DNA from: JBHHWH01 sp046756405
GTDB taxonomy: Bacteria > Actinomycetota > Acidimicrobiia > Spongiisociales > ZC4RG35
Reading direction: 5' to 3'
DNA length: 5,643 bases
NCBI GenBank assembly: GCA_046756405.1
Contig: JBHHWH010000116.1
Coordinates: 1-5,643 of the forward strand
Shown: piece by piece, positions 1 to 3,686 of the stretch
Layout of the letters: each line of letters begins with the position of its first letter
Numbering within the stretch: position 1 is the stretch's first letter
Made by a program: the position numbers and the translations under genes
The notes under the pieces: model-generated
What the model was told of the DNA's origin: nothing
Database searches by the model: none
The model's input: the letters and a program-made list of their open reading frames with translations, nothing else

Positions 1-444
1 GGTCTCCTCCGTCGATCCCAGGGGGTTCAGGTCGGTGCGGTCGGTGTGCAGCACCGTGGCCAGGTCGGCTCCGTCGTCCATTGTCACATCGGGGCTCATG
101 TCGAGGACGGCGTGGATGTGGCGGTAGTAGGAGTCGCTGTCCTCACCGCGGATGGCGAAGACGGGGATTCCTTCGGCCACGAGAGCAGCGGCCACGTCGT
201 CCTGGGTGGACAGCGGGTTGGAGGCACACAAGGCGACCTCGGCACCGCCGTCGCGGAGGGCGAGCATCAGGTTGGCGGTCTCCGCCGTCACGTGGAGACA
301 GGCGGCGACGGTGCGGCCTTCCAGGGGACGTTCGTCGCCAAACCGCTCCCGGATAGTGGCCAGGACCGGCATCCGCCGTCCCGCCCACTCCACCCGGCGT
401 GCCCCCTCCTCGGCGAGGTCGATGTTTGCGATGTCGTAGTTCAT
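1..444 (-). CDS. ahcY: S-adenosyl-L-homocysteine hydrolase, N-terminal part (3' end beyond the window)
   Basis: Cytosolic enzyme that reversibly splits S-adenosylhomocysteine into adenosine and homocysteine, clearing the product inhibitor of SAM-dependent methyltransferases. Only the first 148 residues are present; the rest of the catalytic domain and the NAD-binding domain lie past the left edge. Recognisable family blocks: an N-terminal IANIDLAEEG segment (residues 5-14), RVEWAGRRMPVL (17-28), the substrate-binding HVTAET block (H51, T53, E55), CASNPLSTQDDVAAAL (73-88, with the conserved Cys73), FAIRGED (96-102), TMDDGADL (121-128) and the beginning of the GSTEET block (143-148). The distance between DDGADL and STEET is short, so the roughly 40-residue insertion of mycobacterial-type enzymes is absent, and the full protein is probably about 410-430 residues. 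The ATG at 444 directly follows the TAA of the isomerase gene, with AAGGA seven bases upstream, so this is the last visible gene of the manB operon. Identity is very secure. Confidence 0.97.
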   Translation of the reverse strand, partial: MNYDIANIDLAEEGARRVEWAGRRMPVLATIRERFGDERPLEGRTVAACLHVTAETANLMLALRDGGAEVALCASNPLSTQDDVAAALVAEGIPVFAIRGEDSDSYYRHIHAVLDMSPDVTMDDGADLATVLHTDRTDLNPLGSTEET

Positions 445-1449
445 TTACGCGTCCTTGGCTAGGAGTTTCTTCAGCTTTTCGATGGTGGCCACCGGCACCG
501 GATCAACCCCGGCAGCCTCAGCCAGCATCCACGACACCAGGTCACCCACCACGGTGAGGGAGATCAACCTGGCCAGGGTGGTGGAGCCGCTGGAATTCAC
601 CGTGCCCACCCAGTCAACCGCATCCTCGGTGAGAGAGCGAGTGTGGGCAAGTCGAGCGGTGATCCGGGGGTGGTCGCCGGTGTCGGTGAGGGCGACTATC
701 CCCAGGGTCTTCCTGGTCAGCTCGGGCATCGTCTCCCACCCGGTTACCTCGTTGTGGTCGAGTTCGGGCAGCAGCGACCACCAGGCGGGCATCTTGGCGT
801 TCTCGTTGATCTGGGTCTTCCACCTCTGGGCGACCGTGCCGCTCACCGGTCCTCCTCCGTAGATGATCGGGATGCGACCCTGGAGGGCGCCGGCGATCTG
901 CTCCGCCTCCACCCAGCGGGGACTCCCCTCGGCCACCGCCTCGTCGGCCAGGTCGGCTGCCTCGGCCAGAGCGACACGCTGGTCGTCGACGGCATGAGCC
1001 GACTCCAGCAGCCGGACCACGGCACCCACCATGTAGCCGACCGCGGCCCGAGGCTGCATCCCCGCCGGTACCGGGACCGTCGGCCAGCCGTGTTCGGCGG
1101 ACAGCCGGCCCAGCTCACCGCCGGTGGTGATGGTGGCCACGTCGAGGCCCGCCTCCCAGGCGGCTCTCACCATGGACAGGGTCTCTTCGGTGTTCCCCGA
1201 GTAGGAAGCCGCCACCACCAGGGGCCGGACCCGCTGCACCCACTCGGGCAGGGGGGCGTATCCCTTATGTACCGCTATCCGGGTGGTAGTGGTGCCTGCC
1301 ACGGCCATGGCGTAGTCCCCGGCGATACCCGAGCCTCCCATTCCCGCGTAGAGGATTTCGCTGTGGCTGCCCAGGGACGGCGCAGCGACGTCGACGGCCC
1401 AGCGGAGCTGGTCGCCCTGGGTCTTGATCTGGGACAACATGTCGGTCAT
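445..1449 (-). CDS. Bifunctional phosphoglucose/phosphomannose isomerase (two-SIS-domain family)
   Basis: Predicted cytosolic sugar isomerase of 334 residues interconverting fructose-6-P with glucose-6-P and mannose-6-P, supplying the ManB encoded upstream. SIS domain 1 shows the phosphosugar-binding GMGGSGIAGD (36-45) and SYSGNTEET (82-90). SIS domain 2 contains IIYGGG (195-200), the RWKTQINENAK block (209-219, E216) and LPELDHNEVTGWE (227-239, H232). E216 and H232 match in identity and spacing (16 residues) the catalytic Glu and His described for the archaeal PGI/PMI enzyme. The C-terminal PVPVATIEKLKKLL (317-330) is a typical family tail. Length is normal for the family. The ATG at 1449 is chosen because it has GAGGAGG four bases upstream and forms an ATGA overlap with the preceding stop. 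A longer in-frame start at 1509 would run through most of the Trm112-like gene and adds a low-complexity, non-conserved leader. Actinobacterial homologues are often annotated only as SIS-domain proteins, and substrate preference cannot be read from sequence. Confidence 0.92.
   Translation of the reverse strand: MTDMLSQIKTQGDQLRWAVDVAAPSLGSHSEILYAGMGGSGIAGDYAMAVAGTTTTRIAVHKGYAPLPEWVQRVRPLVVAASYSGNTEETLSMVRAAWEAGLDVATITTGGELGRLSAEHGWPTVPVPAGMQPRAAVGYMVGAVVRLLESAHAVDDQRVALAEAADLADEAVAEGSPRWVEAEQIAGALQGRIPIIYGGGPVSGTVAQRWKTQINENAKMPAWWSLLPELDHNEVTGWETMPELTRKTLGIVALTDTGDHPRITARLAHTRSLTEDAVDWVGTVNSSGSTTLARLISLTVVGDLVSWMLAEAAGVDPVPVATIEKLKKLLAKDA
452..456 (-). promoter_or_regulatory. Ribosome binding site of ahcY inside the end of the isomerase gene
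   Basis: AAGGA lies seven bases before the ahcY ATG (442-444) and sits within the last codons of the upstream isomerase gene. The stop and start form TAAATG with no gap, so ahcY translation is probably coupled to that of the isomerase. No SAH or SAM riboswitch could fit at this junction. Confidence 0.7.
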
Positions 1450-1610
1450 TCGGCCTCCTCGACCAGCATTACCGGCACCCCGTCCCGCACCGGGTAGCGC
1501 CGGCCGCATTCGGTGCAGATGAGCACCGACTCGGCGACGTTCTCTTCCAGGTCGGCGTGGTCCACGGGGCAGACGAGGATCTCGGCCAGGGTGGGGTCTA
1601 ACAGGCTCAC
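1446..1610 (-). CDS. Small Trm112-like (UPF0434/YcaR-type) zinc-ribbon protein, GTG start
   Basis: A 54-residue protein that is easily missed because it is short and starts with GTG. The translation begins with LLDPTLAEILVCPVDHADLE and ends with LICTECGRRYPVRDGVPVMLVEEAE in two parts of the family's usual layout: an N-terminal Leu-rich 'EILxCP' segment (residues 9-15), a short variable loop, then a CxxC zinc knuckle (C32, C35) and the hallmark RYPVRDGVPVMLVEEA block (38-53), closely like E. coli YcaR. The first knuckle has one cysteine (C14) followed by PVDH, so a canonical fourth Cys is missing; H18 or D17 could substitute. Trm112 in eukaryotes and archaea is an obligate activating partner of several SAM-dependent methyltransferases; the bacterial role is poorly defined. 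The start overlaps the manB stop as GTGA, with GGAGG four bases upstream, and the stop overlaps the isomerase start as ATGA. A Trm112-like gene between manB and the SIS isomerase is an arrangement known in actinobacteria. Confidence 0.93.
   Translation of the reverse strand: MSLLDPTLAEILVCPVDHADLEENVAESVLICTECGRRYPVRDGVPVMLVEEAE
1454..1460 (-). promoter_or_regulatory. Ribosome binding site deciding the isomerase start
   Basis: GAGGAGG ends four bases before the ATG at 1447-1449. It lies in the last codons of the Trm112-like gene and supports the 1449 start over the in-frame ATG at 1509, whose upstream bases fall inside the Trm112-like coding sequence. Confidence 0.75.
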
Positions 1611-2947
1611 TTCTCCTCCAGTATGCGGCTAACCCGTTCCACTATCGCAGAGACTTCGGCTTCGGTGGGAGCCTCCACGTTGAGTCGGAGCAGGGGTTCG
1701 GTATTGGATGGACGCAGATTGAACCACGCCTCACCGAGGTCCACGGTGAGGCCGTCGAGGTGGTCGATCTCGTAGCCGGCCATGGCCTCCTCCACCCGAT
1801 CCATGGCCGACGCCTGGTCGGCCACCCGGAAGTTGATCTCCCCGGAGCTGGCATACCGTTCCACGTCCCGGCGCAGCTCCGAGAGGCGTCGCCCGTCTTC
1901 TGTGAGAACCTGTAGCAGCACCAGCATCGCCAGCATCCCTGAGTCGGCGCGGTAGTTGTCGGCGAAGTAGTAGTGGCCACTGTGTTCCCCGCCGAAGATC
2001 GCGCCGGCCTCGGCCATGACCTGTTTGATGTAACTGTGACCGACCCGGGTTCGCACCGGCTCTCCCCCGGTCTCAAGTACCACTTCGGCGACGGAGCGGG
2101 AGGTGATCAGGTTGTGGACCACCTTTGCCCCGGGATGGCGGGCGAGCATGCTGCGGGCGATCAGAGCCGTCACCGTGCTACCGGATAGGGGCTGGGCCTG
2201 GTCGTCGAGGAAGAAGGCCCGGTCGGCGTCGCCGTCGAAGGCCACCCCCAGATCGAAGCTTCCGTTCTCCACCAAAGCGACCAGGTCGGCGAGGTTCTCC
2301 GGCACCAGAGGGTCGGCGGGATGGTTGGGGAACGTCCCGTCGGGTTCCAGGTAAAGACCCTCCAGGGTGGCAGCGATCCGCTCGAAGACTCGATGGATGG
2401 CCACTCCTGCCATCCCGTTGCCTCCATCCACGGCCACCCTCAGATCGCCGATGCTCTCCGCAGGGACCACCCGGAAGAGGTGGTCGACGTAGGCGGGCAC
2501 CGGGTCGACGGTCTCCACCTTCCCCGTCGTCGACACCGCGGGGGCCTCTCCGGCTATCACCCGGGCCTTGATCTCGGCGAGGCCGGTCTCGGCGCCGATC
2601 GGGGCCGCCCCGGGACCGCACAGCTTCAGCCCGTTGTACTCCGGTGGGTTGTGGGAGGCGGTGATCGCCGCTCCCGGCACCTGGTGGGCGCCCGACCAGA
2701 AGTAGACGAGGTCGGTGGGTACTTCGCCCAGGTCGACCACGTCCGCCCCCGCCTCGGTGATCCCCTGAGCAAAGGCAGCGAAGAATCCCGGGGAGCTGAT
2801 CCGGCAGTCCCTTCCCACGGCCACAGCGTCAGGAGAAAGAAGGTCCACCAGCGCCCAGCCCACCCGGCGGTACAGCTCCTCGTCCAGCTCGCCGGTGTCG
2901 GTGCGGCCGCGAAGGTCGTAGGCCTTGAAGACGGTGTCGGGGTTCAT
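1607..2947 (-). CDS. manB: Phosphomannomutase/phosphoglucomutase
   Basis: Cytosolic alpha-D-phosphohexomutase of 446 residues, interconverting mannose-6-P and mannose-1-P (and probably the glucose equivalents), the step before GDP-mannose synthesis. All four functional loops are intact: the N-terminal FKAYDLRG (7-14), the catalytic phosphoserine loop TASHNPPEYNGLK (96-108, S98), the Mg2+-binding DGDADR (238-243), the sugar-specificity loop GGEHSGHYYF (319-328), and the phosphate-binding RPSNTEPLLRL (412-422). RVGHSYIK (301-308) is also typical. The GEHSGH form is that of bacterial PMM/PGM enzymes, so dual specificity is likely but not certain. Length is typical. It is the first gene of a minus-strand operon whose stop overlaps the next start as GTGA. 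The ATG at 2947 gives the canonical N-terminus; it has no Shine-Dalgarno sequence but a TACACT -10-like element 10 bases upstream, suggesting a leaderless or very short-leader mRNA. Confidence 0.96.
   Translation of the reverse strand: MNPDTVFKAYDLRGRTDTGELDEELYRRVGWALVDLLSPDAVAVGRDCRISSPGFFAAFAQGITEAGADVVDLGEVPTDLVYFWSGAHQVPGAAITASHNPPEYNGLKLCGPGAAPIGAETGLAEIKARVIAGEAPAVSTTGKVETVDPVPAYVDHLFRVVPAESIGDLRVAVDGGNGMAGVAIHRVFERIAATLEGLYLEPDGTFPNHPADPLVPENLADLVALVENGSFDLGVAFDGDADRAFFLDDQAQPLSGSTVTALIARSMLARHPGAKVVHNLITSRSVAEVVLETGGEPVRTRVGHSYIKQVMAEAGAIFGGEHSGHYYFADNYRADSGMLAMLVLLQVLTEDGRRLSELRRDVERYASSGEINFRVADQASAMDRVEEAMAGYEIDHLDGLTVDLGEAWFNLRPSNTEPLLRLNVEAPTEAEVSAIVERVSRILEEK
1615..1619 (-). 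promoter_or_regulatory. Ribosome binding site of the Trm112-like gene
   Basis: GGAGG (within TGGAGGAG) lies four bases before the GTG at 1608-1610, inside the last codons of manB. This strong site is the main evidence that the GTG is the true start of the small gene. Confidence 0.75.
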
Positions 2948-2957
2948 CGAGGGGTGG

Positions 2958-2963
2958 AGTGTA
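2958..2963 (-). promoter_or_regulatory. Candidate -10 element for the manB operon
   Basis: TACACT on the minus strand fits the TAnnnT pattern of housekeeping-sigma -10 elements and lies 10 bases before the manB ATG. There is no recognisable -35 hexamer (AGTCTA occurs at the 17-base spacing) and no Shine-Dalgarno sequence. Transcription would begin within a few bases of, or at, the start codon. This is a prediction from pattern only. Confidence 0.5.
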
Positions 2964-2980
2964 GGGAGGGTGGGGGTTCC

Positions 2981-2986
2981 TAGACT
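2981..2986 (+). promoter_or_regulatory. Candidate -10 element for the glycosyltransferase gene
   Basis: TAGACT fits TAnnnT and lies 10 bases before the ATG at 2997. No Shine-Dalgarno sequence is present between it and the start codon, so a leaderless or very short-leader mRNA is likely. It is the mirror-image counterpart of the manB -10 candidate, 17 bases away on the other strand, and each hexamer occupies the -35 position of the other. Confidence 0.5.
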
Positions 2987-2996
2987 CGCCCCTCAG

Positions 2997-3686
2997 ATGA
3001 ACCCCATCCTGTCCATCGTCGTGCCGGTCTACAACGAGGCCAGCTACATCCCTGAGGCCCTCCCCAATTTGATAGCCGCGGCAGAACAGGCAGGGGTCGG
3101 CTACGAGATCCTCATCGTGGAAAACGGCTCTGTCGACGGCACCGCCGCGGTGGCCCGTCGTGTCGCCGGCGATGCCCCGGTGAGGGTGATGTCCCTCTCC
3201 GAGCCCGACTACGGCGCGGCCATGCGGCAGGGCTTTCTCCAAGCCGGAGGCGAATGGGTGGTCAACTTCGACATCGACTACTTCTCCGCCGACTTCCTCA
3301 AGGCGGTCCTCTCCCAGCCCGGAGAAGTCGACCTGGTTATCGGCTCCAAACGGGATCCCGCCTCCGCGGACCTGCGCCCGCCGATCCGCCGTCTCGCCAC
3401 TCGGGTATTCAACCTCCTGTTGCGCACCATCCTCGACTCGGAGGTCTCTGACACTCACGGGATGAAGGGGTTCCGCCGCCGACTGGTGGCAGACCTGGCC
3501 CCAAGGGTCATCAGCACTCAGGATCTCTTCGACACCGAACTGGTGATCCGAGCCGAACGGGCGGGCTACTGCATCGTTGAAGTTCCGGTCACCGTCGAGG
3601 AGCTGCGCAGCGCCAAGTCGTCGCTCATCAAGCGGGCACCGCGCACCGTGTTAGGCCTGTTTCGGATCAGAAAAGCTCTTCGTTAA
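2997..3686 (+). CDS. Family 2 glycosyltransferase, polyprenyl-phosphate sugar synthase-like
   Basis: A 229-residue GT-A fold enzyme predicted to transfer a sugar from a nucleotide sugar, most plausibly to a polyprenyl phosphate at the inner face of the membrane. The N-terminal ILSIVVPVYNEASYIPEAL (4-22) is the classical GT2 nucleotide-binding start, followed by EILIVENGSVDGT (37-49), the acidic metal-binding DxD within NFDIDYF (D92, D94), LVIGSKRDP (113-121) and SDTHGMKGFRR (151-161), which corresponds to the DTxxGFK-type block of dolichyl-phosphate mannose synthases. DLFDTELVIRAERAG (176-190) fits the acceptor-side QDxEL-like region. There is no C-terminal membrane domain, so it would be a soluble, DPM1-like form; the basic tail (SSLIKRAPRTVLGLFRIRKALR) may contact the membrane. 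The ATG at 2997 is preferred to the in-frame ATG at 2925, which adds 24 non-conserved residues running antisense through the start of manB. Sugar and acceptor are unproven; divergence from manB makes mannose a reasonable guess. Confidence 0.85.
   Translation: MNPILSIVVPVYNEASYIPEALPNLIAAAEQAGVGYEILIVENGSVDGTAAVARRVAGDAPVRVMSLSEPDYGAAMRQGFLQAGGEWVVNFDIDYFSADFLKAVLSQPGEVDLVIGSKRDPASADLRPPIRRLATRVFNLLLRTILDSEVSDTHGMKGFRRRLVADLAPRVISTQDLFDTELVIRAERAGYCIVEVPVTVEELRSAKSSLIKRAPRTVLGLFRIRKALR

Larger units (their letters stand above)
2939..3005. repeat. Imperfect inverted repeat spanning both start codons and -10 elements
   Basis: The 25 bases 2981-3005 read on the plus strand match the 25 bases 2963-2939 read on the minus strand at 19 positions. 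Each arm is a TAnACT hexamer, a C-rich 10-base stretch containing CCCCTC, and ATGAACCCC, so both proteins begin Met-Asn-Pro. The arms are separated by 17 bases (2964-2980). The repeat is seen directly; whether it is an operator, a bidirectional promoter or coincidence is not known. Confidence 0.7.

Noticed and set aside
643..1497. Long plus-strand reading frame of 284 codons antisense to the isomerase
   Set aside because: Composition is Gly/His/Arg/Pro-rich with no recognisable motif, as expected for a GC-rich shadow of a real gene on the other strand.
1450..1509. Upstream extension of the isomerase to an in-frame ATG at 1509
   Set aside because: It would add 20 Gly/Ala/Arg-rich residues in a frame overlapping the Trm112-like gene; the 1449 ATG has a strong ribosome site and an ATGA overlap.
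2975..2980. GGAACC on the minus strand as an ECF-sigma -35 box for manB
   Set aside because: No matching -10 motif occurs at 16-17 bases; the TACACT housekeeping-type element explains the region better.
2925..2996. Upstream start of the glycosyltransferase at 2925
   Set aside because: The extra 24 residues are antisense to manB's start and run across the divergent promoter; GT2 homology starts right after the ATG at 2997.
2829..3458. Minus-strand reading frame of 209 codons across the divergent intergenic region
   Set aside because: It is antisense to the glycosyltransferase and out of frame with manB; the translation is low in hydrophobic core and matches no family.
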